Below are positions 10,695 to 21,544 of a stretch of DNA of 64,000 nt, piece after piece. A program made the position numbers and the translations under genes. How positions within the stretch are numbered: the stretch's first letter is position 1; the number at the start of each line of letters is the position of its first letter. The DNA comes from Zanthoxylum bungeanum (Eukaryota > Streptophyta > Magnoliopsida > Sapindales > Rutaceae): assembly GCA_019454045.1 (NCBI GenBank), contig SKCR01038116.1:1-64000 (forward strand), in the 5' to 3' direction. The notes under the pieces are model-generated. The model saw only the letters and a program-made list of their open reading frames with translations. It had not been told where the DNA came from and did no database searches.

Positions 10695-12626
10695 ATCCTC
10701 TGAAATAACTTCATTCGGTGCCTTCACTAGTGGGAAAATTGGGCAGATGGTTGGTATTGCTGACAGAGTTTGACATTGAGTATCTCACCTTCAAAATGAT
10801 CAAAGGGCGAGTAGTAGCAGAGTTTGTAGCATTGCAACATGCTGAGGGAAATCAAGTATAAGTTTGAATTTCCAGATGAAGAGATCCAAGCAATAACAGT
10901 TCAGAGATGGAAGATGTATTTTGACGGAGCTGTGAATTACAGGGAGCCGGAATTGGGATCGTGATAGTGACCCCCGAGGGAGAGACTTTGCCTTTGGCCA
11001 AGAGGTTGACATTCAGAGTGACTAACAACATGGCCGAGTATGAAGCATGTGCTTTTGGTTTGACAGCATTGATAGCCTTGAAGGCCGGGAGTGTGGAATT
11101 CTACGGAGATTCTATGTTGGTAGTCCAGCAGATGCAAGGAGAATGGGAATTTAAAGAAGAACGGTTGAAACCTTACCTTTTTTACCTCAGAAAGTTGGCA
11201 CAGGTTATCCCGAGTGTAAGTTTCAGCACTTACCGAGAGAAGAGAATCAGAGGCAGATGCATTGGCTACACTTGCAGCAACTTGGGAAAATCCAGAAAAG
11301 TTAGTGATGAGACCGTTGATACTGACAACAGCAAGCAGACATGTTTATAAGATAGAAAGAATTCTGGAAGTTGAGGTCGACGATGGTAAACCTTGGTATT
11401 ATGACATTCAGATGTATCTGGAACATGGTGAACTCCCGGAAGGGTCAGGCAGAAAAGACAGAATAGCCATTCAGAAGTTAGCGTCACAGTATGTAATTTT
11501 GAAAGGGGAACTGTACAAGAGACAAGCAAACGGTATTCAGTTGAAGTGTTTGAGAAAAAAAGAAGCTCAGCATGTGATGGAAGAAGTACACGCCGGGGTA
11601 TGTGGTCCGCACATGAACGGTTTGAATCTGTCCCGCAAGATAGTGAGACAAGGTTTTTATTGGTCAACCATGGAATTAGACTGCGTGAAGATAGTAAAGC
11701 ACTGTCATGACTGTCAAGCACACGGTAATTTGAATCACTTACCGCACACAGAGTTGCACGGGTTGTCAGAGCCGTGGCCTTTCTCAGCATGGGGAATTGA
11801 TATGATTGGAGAAATTTGACCGAATACATCGAATGGGCATCGCTTCATAGTAGTGGCAGTAGATTACTTCTCGAAGTGGGTGGAAGCCGAATCATTCCGC
11901 AATGTTACAGCAAAGCAGATGGCAACGTTTATAGCTCGGAACCTCATTTGTCGGTATTCATGTAGTGATAGACAACAGAGTTCAGTTTCAATGGGAGACG
12001 AAGGTAATGTTACAAAGGTACGGGATAGGCCACCATAAGTCATCACCGTACAGGCCGCAGGAAAATGGGGCAGTTGAAGCAGTCAACAAGACTATAAAGA
12101 CGATTTTAGCCAAGATGATAGAAAACTGCAGAGATTGGGCCGAGAAACTACCATATGCTTTGTGGGGGTACAAAACATCAGTAAGAACAGCAACATGGGC
12201 CACACCTTACTCTTTGGTCTATGGAATAGAAGCAGTATTGCCAGTAGAAGTGGAAATACAGTCTATGAGGGTATTAACAGAGGCAGAATTACCAGAACAG
12301 GAGTGGGCCGCACAGAGTTTGATCAGTTAGTACTATTGGATGAGAAGAGAACGAAGTCTTTGTATCACATGCAGTTGTATCATGAGAGACTAGCCCGAGC
12401 ATTCAACAAGAAAGTACGCCCCACCAAGATCAGAAAGGGTGATTTGGTACTTAAGCAATCAAGGCCGTCGACGACAGATCCAAGAGGAAAGTTCAGACCT
12501 AACTGGGAATGACCTTACATAGTGCAGAAGGTAATGGGAAATTGAGCAGTGAAGCTATCAGACTTGGAGGGGAACGAGTTCACAGAGCCGATCAACGTAG
12601 ACAGATTGAAGCAATATTTTGCCTGA
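10694..12626 (+). pseudogene. Tat pol remnant: RNase H end, aRNH, integrase
   Basis: About 10720-10850 encodes the end of the first RNase H (KLGRW, then TEFDIEY). About 10900-11225 is the second, archaeal-type RNase H, with FDGA, the NNMAEYEA block and GDS. Integrase follows: HHCC zinc finger ending HCHDC (about 11700), catalytic core from GIDMIG (about 11795) through DYFSKWVEAE to the ENGAVEAVNKT block (about 12060), and a C-terminal part ending LKQYFA at the stop codon 12624-12626. Breaks: frame changes near 10870, 10930 and 11240, a stop after MIGEI (11817), damage in the core near 11950-12000 and later stops (12510, 12543). Not functional. Confidence 0.88.
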
Positions 12627-13363
12627 GGGAGAGAAGACTTAGCAGTCACCAAGGAAATTGGTAGAAGACCTAACCCAACGGGATATGAAAATTATTCATA
12701 CATACACGTAACATTGCATTCTCTTCGTGTTTGTTCTTGGTTTTGTGTTCGCAGGTTCGAAGAAAAGAGAAAGCGACAGAAGTGAGCCAAACAGCGTCAG
12801 TGCAGTTTCAGTCTTGGGGATGAGTCCCAGAGGGCGAGGCCCACACCAACAGTTTTTGGGGATAAGTCCCAGGGGGCGAGCCCCATATCAGCTTGGAGGC
12901 GAGGCCCATGTCAGCTTGGGGGCGAGGCCCATGTCAGCTTGGGGGGCGAGGCCATGTCAGCTTGGGGGCGAGGCCCATATCAGCTTGAGGGCGAGGCCCA
13001 CATGGTCAGCAGTTTTGGGATGCGTCCCAAGGTCGAGGTACCCATGTTGACAGTTGCAGTTCCGGGATGCGTCCCAGGGTCGAGGGCCCACTGCATCATC
13101 AGTTGTAGTTCCGGGATGCGTCCCAGGGTCGAGGGCCCACTACATCATTTGTTCTAGGGCGAGGCCCTCATTTCCAGTGATATCGGGATGCGTCCTAGGG
13201 TCGAGGTGCCCCGTTTTCGGTTGCAGTTATTGGGATGCGTCCCAGGATCGAGGTCCACTGCAGCACCAACTCAGCTCGAGGCAGCAGACGAGCCAGATAA
13301 GTGAAAATGCATTGCATAACTTTGATAGGATTGTTCAAAGTCACACACTACACAAGTCCCATC
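12627..13363 (+). repeat. 3' UTR of Tat element P with GC-rich tandem repeats (12817-13262)
   Basis: After pol comes untranslated sequence with two kinds of degenerate tandem units: about 24 bp around GGGGGCGAGGCCCATGTCAG (12890-13000) and about 57 bp around GGGATGCGTCCCAGGGTCGA (13015-13260). Each unit contains a small dyad (GGGATGCGTCCC). ORFs across it (12727-13050, 12939-13157, 13054-13413) are by-products of the repeats. Repeat-rich 3' UTRs are known for Tat/Ogre elements and can seed satellites. Confidence 0.82.
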
Positions 13364-13377
13364 AAAGTGGGGGCGAC
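13364..13377 (+). other. Polypurine tract of Tat element P
   Basis: AAAGTGGGGGCGAC directly before the LTR start TGTAGGC. The same string in reverse lies next to the H 3' LTR (50155-50168). It is the expected start site for plus-strand DNA. Confidence 0.75.
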
Positions 13378-14022
13378 TGTAGGCATTGCTTTTTTGCATG
13401 TGAAACTCGATGATGAGTCTCAGTTGGAGGCACTACCTTTTCAGTTAAGGATATTGCGGGAAACGGTCGTCGGAAGGGAATCGGTATTTCGTTAGATCCT
13501 TGTTCACTTATTTAGCGTCAAGCTCACTTGTTGGACCTCCGTTTAGATCACCTTTGGCCCGGAAAGAAATACCAAAACCCTTTTAATCTAGCCCATACAC
13601 GCCTAACCCACTCACCAAGCCAAACCAAGCCCACACCACATCTAGCCCACACGCCCACCATTACTAGGCCCACACGCCCATCACCCTAAATTACACCCAA
13701 ATTAAATAAAATATTAAATTAAATATTAATTAGATAATGTATTTGAATTAAATAAAATAATTAAACCATTTACCAATTAAATAAAACATAAAATATAATC
13801 ATACCTAATTTAGATAAATCAAATATATTAACTTCCTAACTAAACAAAATCATATACTAAATTAAAGAAATATCATGCCTAATTAAATCACTCATAACCA
13901 ATTTAAAGATATTGACTTCCTAATCTAAACCAATCTTGTCTCCATCAAATCCATTGCTTTCCTTCTTTAACACTAAATCAAATCCCTTCCTTGTGAGACA
14001 AGGAGAAGCCATAGCCCTTCTC

Positions 14023-14030
14023 TATATAAG
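14023..14030 (+). promoter_or_regulatory. Likely TATA box of the Tat LTR P
   Basis: TATATAAG in the context CTTCTCTATATAAGCAACC, about 645 bp into the LTR. The matching place in LTRs I and H also has a TATA box. Confidence 0.6.
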
Positions 14031-14514
14031 CAACCCCTAACCAAGACATGCATTCCCCTAGCTCATACACACAACTCACACGCAAATCACAGCAAGAAAT
14101 CCTAGACATTACACGCAAATCACAAGAAAAATAGCAAACAATTCTCTTCATCCCCACCCTCACATTACCGAAAATACAACAGCCATTTACAGCCCCTACA
14201 ACCATCAAAATAGTCCCTAATCACCACCGAAAACCAGCCCCATAAACCTCCACACATCACCAAAAATTACCCCAAAAAGTGCAGCTACATACACCGAAAA
14301 TTACCCCAAAAATAGCAGCCATGAACACGCAAATAGCAGCCCAAAATCAGCATAAAACAGCAGAAAATTAACCCCAAAAACAGCAGCAAATTAACCCCAA
14401 AAATAGCAGCCATTCACGCCAAAACAGTGACCTGAACAGTGAGTAAACGGTACTTTCTTTTGTTTTATGTTGCTTTGATTTATTTATTATTCGTCATTTA
14501 AATTCCGAATGTTA

Positions 14515-15300
14515 CTTGTTTATGCATGATGGGATCGAGCGAATGGGCTTAGTAATTCGGATTAAAGGTCCCCTATTTGGAGGGGTAAAAACCCTTTACC
14601 ACGATGCTTTGCCGCGCCGGTTGATGTGTGTTCGGTTGAATGTAAGAAATGTTCAATCGGGCATACTAAATTTGATATTATTGTCTTTATTCTTTGTATG
14701 CATGATGCGATCGAGTGCATGGGCTTAGTAAGTCGGATTAAAGGTCCCCTATTTGGAGGGGTTAAAACCCTTTACCACGATGTTTTGCCGCGCCGATTGA
14801 TGTGTGTTCGGTTGAATGTAAGATATGTTCAATCGGGCATACTAAGTTTGATATTCTTGTCTTTATTCTTTGTATGCATGATGCGATCGAGCGCATGGGC
14901 TTAGTAAGTTGGATTAAAGGTCCCCTATTTGGAGGGGTTAAAACCCTTTACCACGATGCTTTGTCTCGCCGGTTGATGTGTGTTCGGTTGAATGTAAGAT
15001 ATGTTCAATCGGGCATACTAAGTTTGATATTATTGTCTTTATTCTTTGTATTCATGATGCGATCGAGTGCATGGGCTTAGTAAGTCGGATTAAAGGTCCC
15101 CTATTTGGAGGGGTTAAAACCATTTACCACTATGCTTTGCCGCGCCGGTTGATGTATATTCGGTTGAATGTAAGATGTGTTCAATCGGGTATACGAAGTT
15201 TCATATAGTTATCTTTATCTTTGTACGCATTGTAATGAAAAGCGCATGGGCTCGTTGGGTTGGACTAAAAAGGTTCTCCATTTGGGGGAAGAAAAGCCTA
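14515..15300 (+). repeat. 176-bp tandem repeat in the Tat LTR, over 4 copies
   Basis: The anchor ATGGGCTTAGTAA starts at 14543, 14719, 14895 and 15071, with a decayed copy at 15245: periods 176, 176, 176 and 174. Units are very alike, which suggests recent amplification or homogenisation. Each has the phrase TTCAATCGGGCATACTAA and a run GGTCCCCTATTTGGAGGGG. Element I has fewer, more divergent units. Confidence 0.9.
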
Positions 15301-15925
15301 AAAAGCTACCTTTACCACGATATTTGCCGCGTCTTTCATATATTGATTGCATCATCTACCCCTATCTTGGCTCGATCTATTACCATCGGTACACCAATAT
15401 TATTAGCCCTTGCATTTTCCTTTGTTCACACACAAACCAGAACCCTCATTCACGTTAAGACATAAGCCTCTTCATGCTAATCACACCTTCTCCCACTTAA
15501 CGCCACCTATTAGCCTCACGAAGCTTTGCCCCCTCCTCTTGCCACACACCTGCTCGCCCACGTCCCCCTAAACCTGCCACCTTGCCCTTTTACCGCAACA
15601 ACCTTTACCAGCCTCAACTTTAATTTACGCTTACCACAAGCACAAAGCCTCACGCAATTGTCCCTTTGTCGCAACTACCTACAAGCCATTTGCCCCACTC
15701 ACAAGACCATGCCTTAACGCCACCTATTAGCCTTAGCCCGCGCGTAAAGCCAACTATACCATTCACGCATGTATTATGAAATCCCATATGGTCATCCTTA
15801 TCTTTGTACGCATCATAATGAAAAGCACATTTATTCCATTGGTTGCATCACTTACCTTAGTCCTGGCTTAACGTATTACAATTCATATATCCATGTCATG
15901 ATAGAATTTGAGTATTATTTATTGT

Positions 15926-16017
15926 GATATATCGGATGGAAACCCAGACATAAATTCCGTAGACGACTCCGAATGGACGGTAGTGCGGTCTGTACTTGGG
16001 ATACAATTCCACGTACC
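15926..16017 (-). repeat. 92-bp conserved module, copy 3
   Basis: On the minus strand begins GGTACGTGGAATTGTATCCC, exactly 92 bp, no indels relative to copies 1 and 2. Again antisense to the LTR transcript. Upstream (minus sense) it also shares the CACTTTTCCAAGT lead-in with copy 1. Confidence 0.85.
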
Positions 16018-16590
16018 ACTTGGAAAAGTGCTCACATGTGTGTTTGTGTCCATATAAGTTATCTTCCTTTGCACCATGTCATAACATGCTTACTTTAATG
16101 CCTAATTGCATCCTTAAGTGTCTTTTTTGCATTATGTACTTAGTTGACTCTTTTATTTACACATGGACATGTAATGGCTATTTTTTTATGCTTCCGCACG
16201 TATAAGTATGATATGTCTATGAAATCACATGTTCGCCATTATTTGATTCGCTTTTATGTGTGCTTGTGTGGTTAGTGCGTGCTTGTGTTTCCATGAATAC
16301 AATATACCAATGAAGTTGTATGTTCATTGCTACCTTGATTTACTTTCAAGCATGCAATCTTAAATGTAAGATATATGCAAATTTAGGTGTAAGTTTTATT
16401 TTCGCGCATATGAACTTAGAAGCATGATTCTCTTGGAAATAAGTGTTACTTAAGCTTGATTAAATTGTTACACAAATCCTTTCATTACAAGTGACATAAG
16501 TAAGATACCATTCCGAACCCAATGGTTTGAAGTCTTCCCTTGCGAGGGGTGAGTGCGGCCTTAAATCTCATTTTCCCGGTTCACACCGGG

Positions 16591-16601
16591 TGGCGACTCC
16601 A
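16591..16601 (+). other. PBS-like motif inside U5 of Tat LTR P
   Basis: TGGCGACTCCA, identical to the start of the tRNA-Arg-type primer site used by this family. It is about 93 bases before the LTR end. The real PBS of P is not in the window because the 5' end is missing. Confidence 0.72.
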
Positions 16602-16694
16602 TTATTCCCCGGTTTAGTGCCCCGTGGCTACTCCGTACTCCCAACCGGGCCGCGAGCCCGGGACAGTATATGTCACCCAGTTTGTGTTCCCACA

Positions 16695-18365
16695 TTGAGA
16701 GTATGGAAATAATTGGAGAAACCATGGCTGAAAATAAAATAAACGTGCATTCAACATTCATTCATCGCATATTAAAATCATCAAAGAATTTTGGCATAAA
16801 ATTAAACATGATGCAAGAACCATGAATAATGAATTAGAAACCTAAGAGAATTGCTACGCCACGGAAACCTATCATCCCACAAGTAAGTGCCGCCGTAGGG
16901 TAGGTCAAGTACTCGCATGATAGATCGAGACAATCTCAGTAAATTTAATATATGCAGGAATAACTCTTATTCCTATATTAAACAACTACCATTTTGTTTC
17001 ATCAAGGAATTTCATTAACAGATAATTATTCCTTTGTGAGTGTAACCCGCCGTTTCGGGATTCTTTGACTTAACGAGTGAAGTACTACTGTAGGGTAGGT
17101 CAGTTCATAAGATACATCTAGAATCCCTATGCTATCGAAACCCACACCTGATATTGACCCAAAATGGACATCATCCGTAGGGGGACGAAAACAAAGCCGT
17201 CTCGAGGCACCTTTTGAATCTCACATTTTTGGACTAACAACGGAGATCGAGGGATGTACTGTCGTATATCCCTCTACCACTCACTATTTTAAATATTAAG
17301 GTTTCTATCTAAAATATCTAATATTTTATTTTAACTAGTGTGGATAAACTTATGGCGGCTAAATCATAATTGTTATTTACACTAGTTTGTCATAAGTGAG
17401 CTAAATCAATTTTAACTATTAAAATTATTTCACTAATATTAGTCTATACTAATATGTATACTATATTAAACTAATTTAATTAGAGTGGGATAAGTGAGTT
17501 ACAATATCTTAACTCTTAAAATACTAGGCACTTAAAGGGTCTAAAATCATGGAATTCTAAACGGTCAAAATTCAATGAAACATTTTCATAAATTTTTAGT
17601 GCGTTATAAAATCCAATGGTACATGGAATTGTATCCCGAGTGCAGACCATATTTCCGTCCATTCAGAATCGGCTATGGAATTTATATCCGGGTTTCCATC
17701 CTATATACCTATGGAATTTATTATGCACCAATTAACCCCAATATATTAGAATTCAAGTTTTAGACTATAAATCCAATTAATCTAATTAATGATTTCAATG
17801 CATATCATTTTATAGCTTAAACATTTTAAATTACATAAAATCATAATTTTATGTTTATAATGATAATGCATCTATGACATGTTATGGCAAGTAAAATGCA
17901 TGAGTGGGCACCCTAAGCTATATGACAAGTTATTCAAACAATTCGAAATAACATACATATAACAGAAAAATTATTTTGCATTGACCGGGCTCTTATTTTT
18001 CCTATACTAATCTAATTAGTACAAAAGATTCACCAAGGCATTCCTTGGCCTTCAAATCCCGCTCAAAAGTGGTGTTGGCTCTCGTTATGACTTCGGTGCT
18101 CCAAATTACAAAGAATTGAAACTTTACATTGAAAATTAAAATTACAACAAATATAAACAATGGCCTTATGGCCTTACATCGCAAAACCAAAACCAACTAC
18201 AAAAATAGGAACCAGAAAAATTTACGACCAATGCAAAATCCATTCATCACATGAAATAACAAAACCATTCATCACATGAATATCACAATGTGCCCACTCA
18301 TCTAAATATATTAAAAACAGAAACTTTAAATAAAAAGTGAAGGTTTAAGAGCACTTTTCAACCTC
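16695..18365 (-). other. Probable 5' leader of older copia-like element G
   Basis: No coding homology was seen. I read it as leader because a PBS-like sequence and an LTR-like sequence follow on its right. The phrase GTAGGGTAGGTCA occurs twice about 200 bp apart (near 16893 and 17092), each after an AAGT...CTGTAG or CCGTAG context. It holds 92-bp module copy 4. A 64-residue minus frame (18002-18196) has no recognisable features. Confidence 0.45.
17618..17709 (+). repeat. 92-bp conserved module, copy 4, outside a Tat LTR
   Basis: The most divergent copy, but still exactly 92 bp and open in one frame, which here is part of a 62-codon ORF (17575-17763) with an ATG. It has A to G at position 21 and T to C at position 72 relative to copy 1, two positions that could pair. 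It lies in the putative leader of G, so the module is not confined to Tat LTRs. Confidence 0.8.
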
Positions 18366-18379
18366 GCTCTTGATGCCAA
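18366..18379 (-). other. Degenerate primer-binding site of element G
   Basis: Minus strand reads TTGGCATCAAGAGC, two changes away from the initiator-Met type TTGGTATC-AGAGC. It lies next to the edge of the LTR-like sequence that begins at 18381. The LTR edge itself (TATA rather than CA) is not clean. Confidence 0.55.
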
Positions 18380-18400
18380 TTATAGAAAACGTTTTCCCTC

Positions 18401-18433
18401 GCGCAGCGGAAGCGGTTAGGCCCACGGATCGAA
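18401..18433 (+). other. Stretch collinear with initiator tRNA-Met (D-arm to T-arm)
   Basis: On the plus strand GCGCAGCGGAAGCG (18401-18414), GGCCCA (18419-18424) and GGATCGAA (18426-18433) occur in the same order as in plant initiator tRNA-Met (D-arm, 5' anticodon side, T-arm), with the anticodon 3' side and variable loop missing. The element RNA is minus-sense and would thus be complementary to its own primer tRNA upstream of the PBS. The tRNA sequence is recalled, not searched. Confidence 0.65.
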
Positions 18434-18939
18434 CATGAAATTTTTTTCTGCTTTGCCATTCCTTTGACCGAATGGTGCAAGTGGGTATACTGAAATTTGC
18501 TTCTATTTTACACAAGATTTCAGCCCCGGAATGCCCCTGATACAGTCCCCGAATAGCCCCTTGAACTGCAGTGAAATAGTAGACTGTTTAGCACCTGGTA
18601 CACGCGCGAATGCCTCACTGCCGTGAGTTACTAGAGAGAGGAAGAATAGATTTCCAATGCCACAAGATCTTCCGAGCTATGTCTCGTTACTTACGGAGGG
18701 TAGTGTGGGCTACACTCACAAATTAATCCCTAAACGTTTTAGAGATTAAATCACACACCAAAATAATTTTCAGGTTCTTCAATTAACTTTCTCAACTCTT
18801 GAGAGCATGAAGAAGAGAATGAGGCTAGGGTTTTTTATTTATGTATCTCTCAAAAGAAAAATTATATTTTTCTTTTTATACTTAGGGTAATTTGTTTCAT
18901 AAAACAAATCAACCACAACTCTCCCAATCCTCTCATAAT

Positions 18940-19090
18940 TTCGGCCAAGACAAGGAATTTTTGTTTGATTTTGTTTCCAAAACAAACAAATCATATTCCT
19001 TACTCAATGAGGAATTCGGCCAAGCTAAGGTATTTTGATATGATTTGTTTCCCAAATAAACAAATCCTATTCCTTATCCAATGAGGAATT
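18940..19090. repeat. 71-75 bp tandem repeat in the G LTR, split by F
   Basis: Unit starts TTCGGCCAAG at 18940 and 19015; further units are TTCGTCCATGG at 28759 and TTCGACCATGG at 28830. Every unit has the AACAAATC..TATTCCTTA core. F lies exactly at the border between units two and three. The last two units also occur at 21202 and 21277 in the duplicated flank. Confidence 0.75.
19086..19090. repeat. Target-site copy GAATT of element F
   Basis: GAATT precedes the left LTR of F; GAATT also follows that same LTR (21199-21203) and follows the right LTR (28756-28760). Copia integration gives 5-bp duplications. Three copies, rather than two, are the sign of rearrangement. Confidence 0.8.
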
Positions 19091-21198
19091 TGTTGATTTC
19101 TAATATAGGTCCCAAGATCAACAAAATCAAGCAAAAAATTCGCATGAATACATCAAGGAATAATGGCGGAAACATACTCACAATGATTGGTTTGGATGCA
19201 TCAAACAACACCACTTCTTTCCTCCTCTTCAAGGTCACGGCAATGACTCCCCATGGCAGTGGATGGCTCGGTTTGGGCTGTGAAACTCATCCAAGATTCG
19301 GCCATGGAAGACACATGGAAGCTCCAAGCTTCAAGGTTCAAAATGAATTCCAAGCTCATAAATTCGTTTCCCATCACCATAATATAACCCATGTGTGCTA
19401 GCACTCTTTCCTTTTCATTATTCTCGCCAAAACTGCAGAAAAAAGAGCAAGAATTCGGTTACAAGCCGTGAGGAGGGAGAGAAGAGAAAGAGAGGGAAAA
19501 TGGGTTTCATATAAACGTAAAACCCTACAAAATGTGAATAAAATCAAGAGAGATAGAAAGTGTAAATGCTTTTTATATTTCCAAAATTTAATAAAAGCAT
19601 TTACCATCTTTACTTTCAAAAAGACAAGTCCAAAGGTCAAAAGCAAAAGCAAAAATGCTTTTCCATCACCTATCACTTTTTACTATTCACATCAAGTTAA
19701 TTTAATAAAGTGACAACATGTAAAGTCACATCACATCACTCAAAGTGACAAGTGATTTGACAATTGATGCGACTAGCGATTTGACGCTTGATGTGACTTG
19801 TGTGCCGCGCTCGAATTCGAAATGCGAATGCGCTCGCAATCACTCTCGGGCTCGGGTTCGCTAATTCCAAATTAACGAATTTTCCGTCGCGTCGTAATAA
19901 ATGATACGCCTAGCGAAATCACTTTTCACGTCGCTAACGAATTAATTCTAAATTAATTCGTTTGCCCGAATTAAAATCCATTTTAATTCCGCGTCGAAAT
20001 CCAATTTCTTATAATATATCGAATATATTATTTTATCGATTAATTCCAAATTAATCGTTCTCTCTCTATAATTAATATTTTATCCCAGATAAAATATCTC
20101 CGCAATTAATCCCAGATTAATTTTCTCTCTCTTCTAATTAATCCCAGATTAATTAAGTGCGAGTTTACATCATCGGTGAATCTTTGGGAAGCGACCCATG
20201 AGATCTCCGGATATGTTGGCAGTAAATCGGTCGTCGACTATCCGAACACGTAAGTACCTCGTACTATGTTTATAACCGATTTACAAGACAAGGTTGGCTT
20301 CTAGCAAAGCGCCATGCCTACCCAATTCTCCAGAAATATTCTTACAGGAATATATAGATCTGTATCAACGTAGTATATCGTAGTATTGTGTATATCAGCC
20401 CAGTATCGGATAGTCACGTGCTAGGGCTGGGGCTGGATAAGTGTCTGCCCCGTCCGAAGCACATGTCGGATGTCTGGTAACTAGTCTCTATAATCGGATA
20501 TACATGACCTTGTCATAATATCCCGATGGCCAGCCAGCACTTAGAGCACTAATACCGTATCCTGCGTGACATCATCTCCACTATGACTGGAGTGATACTT
20601 CCATCTTGACATCACACCCAATACACTACGACTCTCTGATAAACCCATAAGTTATGTACGCAGAACCGGTAAAGCCCTGTACCACCAAGACAAAAGTCTA
20701 TCGATTATCGTAAGTATTAGCGATGCAATTGTCAGGTTAAGACTATACACACCTACCTTGATTTCGGCCTCCCATAGACACATAGTCATAATACCAATGG
20801 ATTCCGAGGGGTCTATCCAGAGCGAAGCTGTTTCCCGTACCATCGGTGAACACAACCTCCTATCGCACTTGCATAAGTATCATATTATATATATGAGAAC
20901 TATGCCGTTGTGCCCTCACAACGCGCACAGTGCAATACTAGCCTATTCCGCATTATCGATGTCCAGTCTCGATAATACTCCGGCTAAGGATATTTAATGA
21001 TTAAACCTTCGGGGACTGATACTGTCTCATATCATTCTCAGTCCAGGAACTAATCATAGGGACCTCTCTTCATTTATACATCTAAGGTGATCTAATCACA
21101 AATGATGAGAGTACAATCTCCTTCGTCACATAGTTAATTTGCTACAACAACACAATGATCTGTGCAAATAGTGACGCTATGGGTCATTTTGTCCAACA
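19091..21198 (-). repeat. Left LTR of F, flanked by GAATT on both sides
   Basis: Starts (minus sense) TGTTGGACAAAATGACCC at 21198 and ends AAATCAACA at 19091. Aligns end to end with 26643-28755; most differences are one-base indels plus scattered substitutions. The U5 tRNA-Met-complementary segment is at 19107-19119. With GAATT on both sides, it looks like a solo LTR. ORFs inside are not genes. Confidence 0.85.
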
Positions 21199-21520
21199 GA
21201 ATTCGTCCATGGTGATGTATTTTGATTTGATTATGTTTCCCAAACAAACAAATCCTATTCCTTATCTAATAAGGAATTCGACCATGGTGATGATTTTTGT
21301 TTCCAAAATAAAACTTAGCCTTATTAAATTATATCATATTAATTCAATGTTCTATTTTTAATAATTATCATATAATTATTAATACCTTACATTAACTTTT
21401 AAGCATAGTCTCAAGTGTGATGTAAGTAATATTATTAATCATATTAATAATATTATTCTTTGTGAGTATATATTAGACTATCCAATTATATTAACTCGGG
21501 CTAAGTATATCGGGCTAGCC
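21199..21520. repeat. Second copy of the host flank of F
   Basis: From GAATTCGTCCATGG to ATCGGGCTAGC this repeats 28756-29083 with small indels and few substitutions. It occupies the place where F should have its polypurine tract and RNase H. After GGGCTAGC the two copies diverge completely. Confidence 0.8.
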
Positions 21521-21544
21521 ACTGTCATTATTTTATTAACTCCG

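Larger units (their letters stand above)
10694..16694 (+). mobile_element. Tat-type Ty3/gypsy element P, 3' half
   Basis: Plus-strand remnant consisting of the end of the first RNase H, archaeal-type RNase H, integrase, 3' UTR with tandem repeats, polypurine tract and a full 3' LTR. The 5' half (gag, protease, RT) is missing; the start abuts copia B's leader inside both elements, which points to deletion and joining rather than clean insertion. After the LTR the flank begins TTGAG (16695). Dual RNase H is a mark of the Tat lineage (family knowledge). Confidence 0.85.
13378..16694 (+). repeat. 3' LTR of Tat element P (3317 bp)
   Basis: Begins TGTAGGCATTGC and ends TTCCCACA. The order agrees with LTR I read backwards: GCCCA-rich U3 (13560-13690), TATA box, CAG-rich stretch (14280-14430), 176-bp tandem repeats, one 92-bp module and the U5 PBS-like motif. 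It lacks the GCGTTCGAAC array and one of the two modules. ORFs 14516-15080 are frames through the tandem repeat. Confidence 0.88.
18381..19090 (-). repeat. LTR-like sequence of element G, left part, interrupted by F
   Basis: Minus-strand LTR candidate next to the PBS. It has the tRNA-iMet-like stretch at 18401-18433 and a tandem repeat of about 75 bp. A TATA-like string on the minus strand lies near 18830-18880. F was inserted after GAATT (19086-19090); the same sequence resumes at 28756. The outer end of the LTR was not identified. Confidence 0.5.

Noticed and set aside
11266..11829. 187-codon minus ORF
   Set aside because: Shadow frame opposite the Tat integrase.
12727..13413. ORFs with MSPRGRGPHQQ- and GCVPGSRAHC-like repeats
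   Set aside because: They derive from GC-rich 3' UTR repeats after the pol stop codon.
14516..15080. Series of overlapping ORFs of about 92 codons
   Set aside because: They step by 176 bp and are simply the frame of the tandem repeat in the Tat LTR.
18401..18433. A real tRNA-Met gene or pseudogene
   Set aside because: Anticodon loop, acceptor stem and T-loop 3' part are missing and it is embedded in an LTR edge, so I list it as tRNA-complementary LTR sequence instead.
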